From Clytia hemisphaerica (taxonomy: Eukaryota; Cnidaria; Hydrozoa; Leptothecata; Clytiidae), in contig CACVBU010001358.1 of assembly GCA_902728285.1 (NCBI GenBank), positions 930,001 to 994,000 on the forward strand: a DNA stretch of 64,000 nt, given 5' to 3'. A program made the position numbers and the translations under genes. Every line of letters begins with the position of its first letter. Position 1 is the stretch's first letter. Below the pieces are notes generated by a model. That model ran no database searches. It was not told the DNA's origin and worked only from the letters and a program-made list of their open reading frames with translations. Of this stretch, positions 47,301 to 57,127 are shown piece by piece.

Positions 47301-50300
47301 AAGCTTTATGTTCTTATATAGTTTTTATAGTTTGTTGTTATAAAAAATTGTGTATCTAATTTTCATTAGGACCATACGAAGTATTGTGACTACCTATTGG
47401 TACCATGTCCAAATGAAGGATGCGTGGAAGAAATCATGCGTTTAAATCTGATCACACACAAAAACAACTGCCAATTTCGAAACGTGGCATGTCCTTTTTG
47501 TAAGCAAATGATTTGCTTCAATGAACTATGGGTAAGATTGAATCATTTTCGAAACTCTTTGTTGGCATTTTTGATATGGGGTAAGAAATTGTTTGCCAAT
47601 GTTACATTAATCCAGAATATAATATTAAATATTCATACATGGAGGTTTAAACCCAAACGTCATAAGCCCCCAAACAAGAAAAAGAAAGCTAGCGACATGT
47701 GCGTTACATTATTTTACTTTCATGGTAGCTTATCTTAAACATTTCAACATTTTAAACAAGTGGTAATAAAATAATCGTTTTTCTCTCTTAGAGACATCAT
47801 GGTGTGTGTCCGAGATTCAAAATCCCTTGTCCGAATAAAGGTTGTATGGCATTTGTCAAAAGGTCAAAGGTAACAACATGCTGAAGAATTTTGAGTAGGG
47901 ACATTAAGAAGAGAAATTTTCAGCTCGACGCATAATTATGATAACGGGGCCTGGCAGTACAAGGAAAAGGGCTTTGTTCTTAATGAGTCAGATTTTAGAT
48001 TGAACATAATGTTAAGGATAACCAACTCAATTTCATATCGAAATGGAGGGCGACCTACAACTGACTAAGCTTAAACCAGGATAAGAGCTATGAAACCATG
48101 CGACATCTGTTTTATTGTTAGGTTCCAAAGCATTGCCAGGAAGAATGTGAATTTCAATTGGTTCAATGTCAGTATTCAGACCTTGGTTGCTCGTTGAAAG
48201 TGAGTGCTCTATCAAAAATGTCAATACGTGCAAAGTAAAATGAGCAAGGTTTCTACAATTTTCTTAAGACGAATTTTCCTGTCATCGTAACATGAAAAAC
48301 CTTCCCTAATTTTTCGCTTCGTAAATGGTTTTCCTAGAATCAGTAATAAGTCAACGAGTCATTGGTCAAGTATTATATTTCAACTTAATCACAAAATCGA
48401 TTGTCATAAACAACTTTGGGTACTGCATTAAATGTAACATCTGTTTTTCCTAGATGATTCAGTTGAGAGAATAATGAAGATGAGTAAACAATGAATTAGG
48501 TAATATTCTTCATTTTTACAGGTTTTAAAGAAAGACATCCACATTCACATGAAAGAGGAAAAATTCAAACACGAATTACTTCTCTTGAGCACTGTCAAAG
48601 AAATGAAACTAAATGAACAAGTATACCAAAACAAAATTGAAAACCTCGAAAAAATGATTGTAGTGAAAGACGAAAAATTGAATAAAACACAGAACAAATT
48701 GATGGAAGTACAATTGCAGTTGTCGCAAACAGTTTCCAAATTGACCAACATTGATATGGAAGTCGAGAATCTGAAATCTTTTGCGAACATATCCAGTATG
48801 ATGCATTCAGTTCTTAGCCACCCGATGTCACAAATGAAGATCAGCCACGGTGAAACACTTTTCCAACGCAACTACTGGCGAAGTGAGAATGTGCAGAAAT
48901 GGCGATGTCTGATGGACCAAATCTCTATACATCCTCCAAAGAAAAGTCACCAAGAATCTGAACCTGAAATGTCGAATGAAAAGCTTGAAGTTTGTATAAA
49001 GAACAGTGAACTTGAAGCGAGAAACATAAATGAAGACACAGAACAAGTAGAAGAAAAAGTCACAAAACGACAAGAGAACGCACCTTCTGAGAAACAAGCG
49101 AACAAAGATAATACCACCCCAACAAAGCCTTCAAAAGAATGCAACTATCTGAAAACTCTCTACCAAGCCTTAGAGCAATACAGCAAGACCATACATTGTC
49201 CCACATACAGCGAGCGTCTATGGCAATTATATTTCAATACTGAAAGTGGTCACGTTTCAGTGGATGGAGAATTCATGAAAATCAGCTGTCCGTTCCATGC
49301 TAAGACAATCAAACTGAAAACCTTTTACGATTTGCAGCAATACAATCAAGAGATCCATCAAAGTAAACATAAATGGTGTCAAAATTCTTATTACTTGGCA
49401 TGGAGGTTAAATCAAGATGGCGGATTAGAAGTTAACTTGTTTTTGACGCACGAAAAATATGTTTGGTTATTGCACCGGGAAGAGGAGCACCGGCGAATAC
49501 CACTTACGGAAGATGGTACGGAACAGTTGATTAATAGCGGTTATATCATTATCGATTCCATTATATTAGCAACGGAATGGTGCAGCAACATATTACAGAC
49601 CTACCAGTCTAATTCTCCCAACAAAGAACAAGGTAACTTAGACAAAACCACAGGGAAAATAGTCCAATTGCAAAATATCTTTCACGGAGTAGAAACTTCA
49701 TCGATGTTTTAAGAGCATATCACTTACAGAAGACGGAACGGAACAGTTGATTAATAATGAGTATATTATTATCATTTTTTATTATTGATGACAAAATGTC
49801 AAAGTGGCTGTCATCTTATTTTATGGACTCAACTAGTAAAGTAATCATTTTTTATTAGTAGTGACGATTATGGACCAAAATTAGCCGATTGGTAGTGTGA
49901 AGGTTTTGATCACAGACTTGCACAGTAATGGACTGTGTTCGAATCCCAACCACTTTCAGGCAGGGTGTTAGGGAAATATGGTGACAGACTCTCTACCTTC
50001 ACTCATATATTACTCTCTCTCTCAATCCGGCTGATAATCGAAGTATCGATTGACGTCAAATGAGCTTAGTAAAGCACGATAAGCTCGATATATATGGACC
50101 AAAATGTTTATACAATCTTTTTGTTTACTTTTGAATGTAAAACCTCTAACAATAGGAACTAAAGTAAACAAAATCAAAAAAAATCTATTACCTGAGGTCA
50201 AATCAGTCCTGCTACCGAATGGTGTCTTAGCGAACGCGCTTCCTTCGCTTTGATTGAGCGCTGTTGCAGATTCTGCTTTGTTAATGCCTTCTTGTTTACC

Positions 50301-50408
50301 AAGCACTGAACTGAAATCTTTCTCATCCGTTGTTCCAAATTGTTGGGCCAATAATTGACGCCGTAATTTAGAGCGTTCTTTTAATTGCTTGAGGCGATCT
50401 GAACTCAT
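41359..50408 (-). CDS. METTL14: METTL14, RNA-binding partner of the m6A methyltransferase METTL3
   Basis: Minus-strand exons in coding order are 50408-50192, 43837-43676, 43283-43106, 42447-42194 and 41921-41359. All are GT-AG with consistent phases, giving 457 residues (human 456). Exon 1 has the N-terminal helix [17 protein letters not shown]. Exon 3 has [20 protein letters not shown]. Exon 4 begins the methyltransferase fold ([17 protein letters not shown]). Exon 5 continues with [31 protein letters not shown] and [13 protein letters not shown], then an RGG-type tail ([18 protein letters not shown]) that binds RNA in the family. The family's EPPL is DPPL here (42366-42377). METTL14 scaffolds METTL3 in the nucleus and contributes RNA binding, not catalysis. 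Intron 1 is 6.4 kb and contains a whole gene on the other strand. Confidence 0.97.
42557..42785 (+). repeat. Imperfect tandem repeat in METTL14 intron 3
   Basis: AAGTGTGCCAAATTTAAGCC ... TTTTTGAAGTCTC near 42565 recurs as AAGTGTGCCAAATTTCAGCC ... TTTTTGAAGTCTC near 42728, with a period of about 160 bp. It lies between exons 3 and 4 and is non-coding. Confidence 0.7.
44243..44459. mobile_element. TTTTTTATAAGAAC element, METTL14 intron 1
   Basis: It begins CTTTTTTTATAAGAACAACC and ends GTTTGTTCTTATCAAAAA. The interior matches 16616-16857 (GTGTTCTTATTTTCACCATTTT, TTGGCCATCGAA). Confidence 0.7.
45108..45196. repeat. Short perfect-stem palindrome
   Basis: AATGGAATGAAATCAATTTTC and its complement flank AGATTTATAAATCT-type sequence. 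The stem is about 25 bp or more. It directly abuts the TTAA of the next element. Confidence 0.7.
45197..45810. mobile_element. 0.6-kb piggyBac-like non-autonomous element
   Basis: TTAA flanks both sides (45193-45196 and 45811-45814). The ends are CCCTTTAAGTGCC and the complementary GGCACTCAAAGGG. A TTAA duplication with CCCTTT termini is characteristic of piggyBac. Inside are a GTCGTATATATACGAC palindrome and the paired GGAGGGCGAAGCCCTCC hairpin. No transposase is present. Confidence 0.8.
45961..49712 (+). CDS. TRAF-like RING and zinc-finger protein, nested in METTL14 intron 1
   Basis: Exons are 45961-46400, 46561-46612, 46749-46856, 47370-47531, 47792-47869, 48122-48199 and 48522-49712, all GT-AG, giving 702 residues. 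The ATG at 45961 is the first in frame. A CTLC...CLKC pair (about residue 60-85) precedes a RING finger split over exons 1-2 ([23 protein letters not shown]). Exons 3-6, all phase 0, carry TRAF-type zinc fingers ([19 protein letters not shown]...[24 protein letters not shown]). Exon 7 has a coiled coil (about 310-375), an acidic linker and a C-terminal domain with [19 protein letters not shown] and [11 protein letters not shown]. This may be a very divergent TRAF-C/MATH domain, whose YLNGDG and YIxDDTIFIK strands it loosely echoes. The likely role is ubiquitin ligase or receptor adaptor in the cytosol. Confidence 0.85.
46890..47346. mobile_element. TTATAAAAA-ended element with nested hairpin (47098-47238)
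   Basis: The interior carries the family's GTTCTTAAT repeats and TCGAAGCTTTATGTTCTTATATAG, and it ends TTGTTATAAAAAATTG. Within it, 47098-47238 is a near-perfect palindrome (ATTCATGACGTAATGTTTTC ... complement) that the other copies lack, so it is a later insertion. It lies in intron 3 of the TRAF-like gene. Confidence 0.6.
49720..49780 (+). repeat. Partial duplicate of the TRAF-like exon 7, just after its stop
   Basis: CACTTACAGAAGACGGAACGG, then AACAGTTGATTAATA, closely match the coding segment near 49500-49545 (CACTTACGGAAGATGGTACGG). It is a local duplication of about 55 bases that lies outside the reading frame. Confidence 0.65.
49882..50092 (+). mobile_element. tRNA-derived SINE with exact 13-bp target duplication
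   Basis: TATGGACCAAAAT occurs exactly at 49869-49881 and 50093-50105. Directly after the left copy comes TTAGCCGATTGGTAGTGTGA (an A box, TAGCCGATTGG), and about 45 bases later TGTTCGAATCC (B box). The 3' body includes CTCTCTCTC and GATAATCGAAGTATCGATTG. It lies in METTL14 intron 1, about 100 bases from exon 1, between METTL14 exon 1 and the nested gene's 3' end. Confidence 0.85.
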
Positions 50409-50751
50409 TTTTGTAATTTGTTGTATTATTTTCTATCAATTTATTTCTTTGTTTGTACTATTATATCATCTGAAAAATGAAAATGAGAATATTAAATAAA
50501 ATTGAGCATAAAATCTTCACATTACATTTTAGAAATATTTTCATAACACAAATTAGAGATAGGAACGTTCAGAATGGGTGTCAAACAGAGTAGAATATAT
50601 AATACACCTATGTAGTAACTCAAATTTTGTTTTCACTTTTGAAATTTACATTTTAAATACAATACAAAAGCAACTATTATGTACAAAAGCCTTGATAAAA
50701 TAATGTGTTCTAATTAAACTTTTTAAACATTTATTTACACCTCCCCTACTC
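50409..50751. other. Upstream region of METTL14
   Basis: AT-rich sequence upstream of the METTL14 start on the minus strand, presumably holding its promoter and 5' UTR. No distinct motif is supported. Confidence 0.4.
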
Positions 50752-51029
50752 TCGGGTACCTAATAGCCGGGGGGTTTGGAATAAGCGGGGGGATTGGAAA
50801 AAATCTCAAAACTTAATAAGCGGGGGGGTTGGAATAAAAATGTCCTGGGTGGAAAATTTTTGAAAAGGAGGCTAATACAGAAAAGCTATTAGAATTAGGA
50901 CAAAAGAGGGAACTTTCAAAAACATTTTCCCAAAAATTAATAAGCGGGGGGTTGGAATAAGAATGTCCTGGGTGGAAAATTTTCGAAAAATTAATTAGCG
51001 GGGGGGGCTATTAGGTACCCGAGAGTAAT
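50752..51029 (-). mobile_element. GGTACC-ended, G-run-rich miniature element, copy 2
   Basis: CTCTCGGGTACCTAATAGCCGG at the left and CTATTAGGTACCCGAGAG at the right form complementary ends of about 18 bp. Four G-run + TTGGAATAA blocks and GTCCTGGGTGGAAAATTTT match 40552-40825 in inverse orientation. Confidence 0.85.
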
Positions 51030-51129
51030 CAAGAGACCTCTCGTAAAATTCTTACGTTCAAGGGACAGAAATTTCCGAAATCAACACAAATTTGGGGACT
51101 AGTGTTTAGTAATTTCCAAACAATAGTCT

Positions 51130-51135
51130 TTTATT
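51130..51135 (-). terminator. Polyadenylation signal AATAAA, MND1
   Basis: AATAAA on the minus strand lies about 85 bases after the MND1 stop codon. Confidence 0.5.
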
Positions 51136-51219
51136 TACAAAAAAATTAATTCCAAACGAGTTGCTTCATCAGGAAATAGTCTGATCAGATTTCCCTGTTT
51201 TCCTACTTCTAGTCTACGC

Positions 51220-54200
51220 CTATTCCTCAATATAATCAAAATCTTCAGGTATTCCAAACTGCTTATCAATCTCTTTCCCATCGATTCCAAACTTCTTAGT
51301 ACACCATGACTTTACTGCAAAAACATTATCAGTCCATCTGTTGGCAGCCTCCAGTGCAGTCTTCCCTTGTTCTTTTATCTCTGCAATGACTTCTGGGTCA
51401 CATTCTTTATATTGCTCCAAGACAGAAATGAGCTTGGAATTCTCTTCTTTGAATTTTTCGTATTGAGATAAAAGCTCAGTACGTTGATCCTAAAATTACG
51501 ACAAAAATATCTGTGAATTGAATGAATACTTATAGTTGTCATATGTCAAAAGAGTAGAGTCAACATGAACAGTTAAAAGTTTCTTTTCAGGCTTTCAGGC
51601 TCTTAACTTTAAATAAAATAGATTGAAAATTAGGCAGATTTCCCTGTTTGAAAGTATTGCTTTATGTTGACCTCCTCCTTCATCAAGAGGCATTCCTTTC
51701 TTTATACCCTCTTCCTTTAAAGAAAAAATATTACCCCCTTAGGCTGGACTTAAAAAATTGTTAGTTTGCCGTCACCCGACCCTAGATTTTGGAGGTGGGT
51801 CGATCGGTCGGAAATTTATTTTATTTTGACGATTTATGAAATTTTCGTACATGGAAGGGTTAAAACAGTTTGTTTACATTTAGGTAATTTTGAATGGAAA
51901 ACAGAAGAGCGCTAGCAGGGAATTCACGATTCTTATGCTTGAGACAGACTAGATACAAGTTTTGATTTGATTGTTTGAAGTTTTTGAAGAAAAAAAAATT
52001 TCTTCTTTAAAATGGCAATAAATTTTTTTGGGTCGGCAGGTTTTAAGGTAGGGTCGGTCGGGTGACGGCAAATCAACAATTTTTTAAGTCCAGCCTTACT
52101 TGGAGTTTTCAAAAGGTACCCTCCTCAAAACTGAAAACCTAGATACTTAAGTGGCAGTTAATAACCAGATATTCAATAGGTAAAAGTTGGTTATTGAGAT
52201 TTATCAACCCGAGGTGATGTAATATACATCACCGAGGGTTAATAAATCTAATAACCAACGAAAATCTATTGAATATATGTTTTATTATATACCTAGAGGC
52301 AAAAACAAAACATCAATTATGTCAATAGTCGAACGTTTCACTTAAAACACTCCCATAATCGAACGTTCAAATGTTTTTCTTTTTTAATGATTTTCTTAAT
52401 TACTTTGAGTCATAAAATTTGTTCATGAAATTGACAATAGATTTATTTTAATGAATTTCTTTGATACAACAATAGCGACAAAAAAAATCAAACTTTGAAA
52501 GCAAAATTTGAAAAAAAAAATCTACCGTGGTATAAAAGCCATGGTATATCAGGAATCATTCAATGGCTGTTTTTGCCTACAGGTATACCGGGTGACCCAC
52601 GAAAAAGTATAAGAGTTTGGAGGGTAACTGTGTCCGAAAAAAATTGAATTTTAACTAAATTCTTTTTTCATGGTAAAGAGGAAAGGCAAACTTAAATTTT
52701 GATGTATCATTTTTTAGTTTTGGAAAAGTAGTTATCGAGATATGGAGGTATAAAGTCAAAAGTCATTATAAAAAACAGTTAAAAAACGTCAAAAAGACAG
52801 TATCAAAAAAGAAAAAGAGAATTTAGTTAAAATTCAATTTTTTTCGGACACAGTTACCGTCCAAACTTTTATACTTTTTCGTGGGTCACCCAGTATAATA
52901 ATATGTTATGTCTTATTTCAAATCGGTACATAAATTTAAGATTATCATGAATTATTATCAAATAGCTTAGTATTGACAATCCAAACTAAATAGATCCCGT
53001 TACAAGGCAAGTTTTGATTTGAATGTTGAAATAACATTAAATAGGCGACTCTAATCTATCAAAGATGAATATATGAATAATCTTACACTTTCTTCTTTTC
53101 CAACTTTCACTTGGTTCAACTTTTTATCATTTTCGCAAATCTTTGTTTGACAATTATCCACTTGTTCTTGAAATGCAGAAACCCTTTGTCTTTTCTTGAA
53201 TAATAAAATATTGAAATAATGTGTCTTGGAGGATATTTCTCATTATAATTTGCTTTCAGTATTGCAAAGGCTGTCTGAATAATTGAGAAAGTTTTTAAAA
53301 TAGTTTTCTTTCCAAAAAAGTAGGAAGCTCTGATCCTAAACATTGACATAGAGAAAGGGGCTATGAATTAAGTAATTAAACATCTACATTTATATCTATA
53401 TTTGTGGGCAGTAAAGGGAGAAAATAAAAAAGAATCATCTAATTGGCTGATATAGATTTGAGTTTATTGTTATAACAATAACTAATTATTACTTACTGTG
53501 TTAATTACTTTACTTGGGTACGACCAGAAATAATTTGAAGTTCCAATACGCTCTTGGTCAACTAAATTGTCATCCACCAAACTTTGAAGAACATCTTTAC
53601 TGACATGGGTGCTAAAAACATTTAAAGAAGTCTCTATCAGCCAACTCCCTGGAAAATGTGTATACACCAAAAGTACTATTTTAACAGATCTTGAAAGGAG
53701 TTGCCTGGTTGTGTCTTTTTTGAAAATTTATGAATCTTTAAAACTCTTGTTAAAGACAATGTATTCCTGATTATTGAATGGTATAAACATACTTATCCCC
53801 TTTTCTTTTGGTGCAATCTTCTCAATTTCTTTCAATTGGAAAAAGGTTTTCTAAAAAATCATAAACTTAACGTTATTTTTGCATTTTTTCTCAAGACAAT
53901 TGCTTTCAAAAAGGGAAACTTGTAAGAGGTATTATTATTTTACCCAATACCTGGTTATAACCAAAAGGAATACTTGTAACTTTAAAGTAAAAACAAATGC
54001 TAGTCACAGCTTGTCTGATAGGGGTCAGCATTGTACTTCTACTGAAGTAAATGCTATGACTACTTTCAACTTTTGACGACATAGATAGATATTTTGAATC
54101 AGTAAGCCTAAACCATTGTGTCTGAGGTAAAAAAACTGAAGTAATTCTACTTTAAAAAACTTGATATAATATAAGCCTTGATACCCTTTCATGAAATATC

Positions 54201-54389
54201 TCCAACATTCTTTGCCGTTTTTCATCAAGACTCAAACCACGCTTTTTAGACTAAAAATAAAAAAAAGTTCAACTTATGAAATAAAAAGTCAAATGACAAT
54301 ATCATTTTAATGAATTCTATGCGATACATTTTAAAATCAAAATATCCGTTCAATAAATGTAAAAAGTGTAATAAATATAGACTTACCAT
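51220..54389 (-). CDS. MND1: MND1, meiotic recombination cofactor, with an apparent 1-nt deletion
   Basis: Minus-strand exons in coding order are 54389-54387 (the ATG alone), 54250-54185, 53850-53793, 53611-53497, 53194-53087 and 51489-51220. They give about 206 residues once one missing base is allowed for (human 205). Exon 2 starts [19 protein letters not shown]. Exon 3 has [16 protein letters not shown]. Exon 4 is the winged-helix part ([20 protein letters not shown]). Exons 5-6 are the coiled coil, ending [20 protein letters not shown] and [15 protein letters not shown]1 pairs with HOP2 (PSMC3IP) to stimulate DMC1/RAD51 strand invasion. Canonical splice sites give ITPMSVK, then the frame slips at 53593-53598 where GTAAAGAT lacks one base. 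This may be a sequencing error or a null allele. The family call is secure. Confidence 0.93.
51742..52095. mobile_element. 0.35-kb PIF/Harbinger-like miniature element in MND1 intron 5
   Basis: GGCTGGACTTAAAAAATTG and its complement are flanked by TTA on both sides (51739-51741, 52096-52098). GCCGTCACCCGACCCT and its complement extend the inverted ends to about 45 bp. It has no transposase. Confidence 0.8.
52158..52287. repeat. Palindromic hairpin element
   Basis: ATATTCAATAGGTAAAAGTTGG pairs with its near-complement across the centre CCGAGGTGATGTAATATACATCACCGAGG. The arms are about 55 bp with few mismatches. It lies in MND1 intron 5. Confidence 0.75.
52584..52897. mobile_element. TACCGGGTGACCCACGAAAAAGT-ended element, 0.31-kb form
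   Basis: The complementary ends are ACCGGGTGACCCACGAAAA and TTTTCGTGGGTCACCCAGT inside TATA. The inner region is also palindromic (GTGTCCGAAAAAAATTGAAT and complement). The ends, but not the interior, are shared with 58985-59596. TA target use is inferred (Tc1/mariner-like). Confidence 0.8.
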
Positions 54390-54429
54390 ATTTTTTGTTT
54401 GTTTTTATTTACTAAAAGAAAATAATGAG

Positions 54430-57099
54430 ATACATAGTAGAAATAATTGTTTTAGCTTTTTAAACATATTAAATATGTTTAAACTCTTGTTAATTATATA
54501 TACAATTATTTAGGATTTATCTCTGCAAATTTCAAAAGCTGAAAATGATAGAAAGGTCAAAACTATTTTTTTTTCCTTAGTTGTTAGTGCTATTGTGTAT
54601 ACCATTTTCGGCCAAAGAAAATTAACTGACGAATCATCTGAAACTAACCCAATAAGATCAAACCTAATCGAATAGGATCAACAAATTGAACGTGATTGAA
54701 TCAATAATCAAATACAATCAGACTCAAATTTGTTGTAATATTCAATCAATTCAATTATATTTGACAATAGATGAATTATATGCAAAAGTAAAGAAACGAA
54801 TTAAAGCCGTGGTTGGATTTAGTTGGAAAATATGCAAAACATATGCAAGTTTACACAAAGATTAAGGAAACAAAGCATCTTATAAACAGCCATTTCGATT
54901 GAAAAACTTATTTGCCATACTCATCAATTTTGCCAAATCTTAAATTTTGATGTCAAAAGATTAGTTTTTTGGTGAAATTCTACACTCCATACACCGCCAT
55001 TTTGATTTCCATTTCGTGATGTTTTGTTAGCAGTTTTTGTGAAAGAAACATTTATGGGTTCCGAAGGCTTTACATGCCAGAGCATTATTTTAACCAATCA
55101 AATTTGTTGTTTGTTTGCCAAAATTGCCAAAAATTGTTGTTCGAAAACCAAAAAGAACACTGTTCTGGCAGGAAAAGTGCTTTGCATGGAGATAAGTTCC
55201 AAAAGTGCCAAAAATGACATTAAAAAATTATGCTGACAATGCAAATATTCTGCCAATTAATTAAATGCGAAATAAGTGGCAATCAGGGCAAAATCGTGAT
55301 AATTTGAAGTTAATTAAATTAGATTACATGTGAGCATCGCTCTTCTAATGTCTTTCAAGTGTCATGGTATAAGGCAAGGCTTGGCAGCTTGCGTCTGTCA
55401 AGTCGCAGTGTCTATCATATCTAATCAAGGTCAAGCCCAACACGTTAGTAAAAGCCAGGGGTTCAGTGATTTGATCATTTGGCGGTTCTATTCCCAGGAG
55501 AATAATTTACCGTCAGCCGAATAAGGATTTTTTTTTAACTTTTACCTTGAGTTTAGGTCTAACGTTATGGTTTTTTTGAAGTGCTTGTTCTAAGAGATGA
55601 GCTAATTTAATTATCTTTAGTTTTCAAGAGAAGCAAATTTAATCTTTCATCTACAAGATTACACTTTAATATGATGCCAATTATGCATGTAAGTTTTATA
55701 TTAATACATTTCTTTTTGCATAGGTTTTGCATATTTTCAATACCATCTCACCACGGCAATTCGGCCACCATAATTTTTGCATACAATTCAATATGGCGGA
55801 TGGAAAGGCGAAAATGTCTATTGAAAGCAGTAATTATGACGTCACACATTCTATTAAAACCCCTGTTTTAATATACAAGGCCGAACCCAACATTAGTTGA
55901 GATTCAGGGGGTTCAGATCAATGCTTTGATTTTATCATGCAATTCCCAGGAGAATAATTCACCATCAGCAGAATAAGAATTATTCTTGTACCTTCCCTGT
56001 CAGCCAGCGTGGAAATGGTCCACAGTACGCCAAATATATTCAGAGTGAGGCAGTAATAATTTTTCGCTTATTGCATTGGCGTAAGGACCAATATTTACCT
56101 TATTTTTGGGTTTTCAGAAGTACAATTTCCAACCCCTACCCGGCAATTAGGCCCCTATTTATTACAATCTCGAAAAATTTCCAAACCCTCCCTCCCCCGT
56201 TTATTTTGAACCTAAGAGTAAGATGTATTTTGGTCGGTTCTATTACTATAATTTGTTCAATCGTTGATTCAGTTTGATTGAGATCAGTTAGTCACACTAG
56301 TGTCCCACCAACAGTATAGACTTAAACTTGTATATCAAGATTACGGGATTTCGAGTACGGGCCGATTTTACTTTTGTTTTGAGTGGTTTCATTTTTGATT
56401 TCAAGTCAATATCTTAGCAACGGGGTGCTCGCCCATAGTTACAGGGGTTGGTGTAAAAAAATAAACATAGAAAGATTTCCAAATCCCCTATTTTGATTGA
56501 ACCAATAAAAAATAAAACTTTTCTATGTTTCACTTTTTTGCACCTATTCTTCAAAATAAAAATATTTAAGATTTTTAAAGTTTTTTTTTATTCAATTTTT
56601 TACGGCACTTTGTTGACAATCTAACTCTTGCATCAAATTCCCGCTTTATTCAGTAAATTGAAGATGAGAAAAAACGGATCACGGATTGAAACAAATATAT
56701 GAGGGGTGGGATATTACAGCCGCCCATTGTGCAAGGCACTGAGAGGCCACGGGTGCCAAAAAGAAGGGCCGTTTGAAATGCGGCAACCTCATTGGTGGAA
56801 GTTTGATAAACAGCTGCAAAGGAGCGCTGGGAAGCAATCAGCAGAAGAGATCACTTATGTTTTTTGTTGCAGATTTCGATATAAACTTCTCTCAGGGATT
56901 ACTTGTCAATGTACATGTACATATGTCTTGTGTCAACTTGTCAGCATTGCAGAGCATCGTATTGTTGTAAAGGGAAAGATAAAAGAGGTAAGACTAGCCT
57001 AGTTTCTAATCCTGATATAGGAGTTTAAGTTTAGACTGACCAAAATGTTACTTACTTGTGTTACTTGTGTGGTTGTTCGAGCATCCTGCTTCAGGTAAG
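54430..57099. other. Intergenic region with degenerate repeats
   Basis: No gene is supported. Two related segments end in TTCCCAGGAGAATAATTYACC (55490-55515 and 55945-55970) with similar sequence before them. The inverted relative of the intron-1 repeat is at 56405-56670. A GC-richer patch at 56706-57000 has short frames with a possible internal GCAG acceptor, but nothing recognisable. The remainder is AT-rich. Confidence 0.45.
56405..56670 (-). repeat. Dispersed repeat, inverted copy of 2938-3390
   Basis: GCCCATAGTTACAGGG, TAACTCTTGCATCAAATTCC and AATTGAAGATGAGAAAA match the copy in SMARCB1 intron 1 in reverse complement. It lacks the 2997-3219 insertion. Confidence 0.6.
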
Positions 57100-57127
57100 G
57101 TTCTTGGTGAACCACGCCTCTGTGTGA

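Noticed and set aside
48545-49144. Minus-strand frames opposite TRAF-like exon 7
   Set aside because: They are antisense shadows rich in Phe/Ser, typical of reversed Lys/Glu-rich coding sequence.
49882-49960. A functional tRNA gene
   Set aside because: The A and B boxes are good, but the acceptor stem does not pair and a SINE body with a 13-bp duplication follows.
51220-51420. Stand-alone 66-residue gene
   Set aside because: It is the C-terminal part of MND1 exon 6. The upstream exons and splice phases are identifiable.
56706-57002. Two overlapping frames in a GC-richer patch
   Set aside because: No recognisable motif, stops in alternate frames, next to a decayed LINE. It is insufficient to call a gene.
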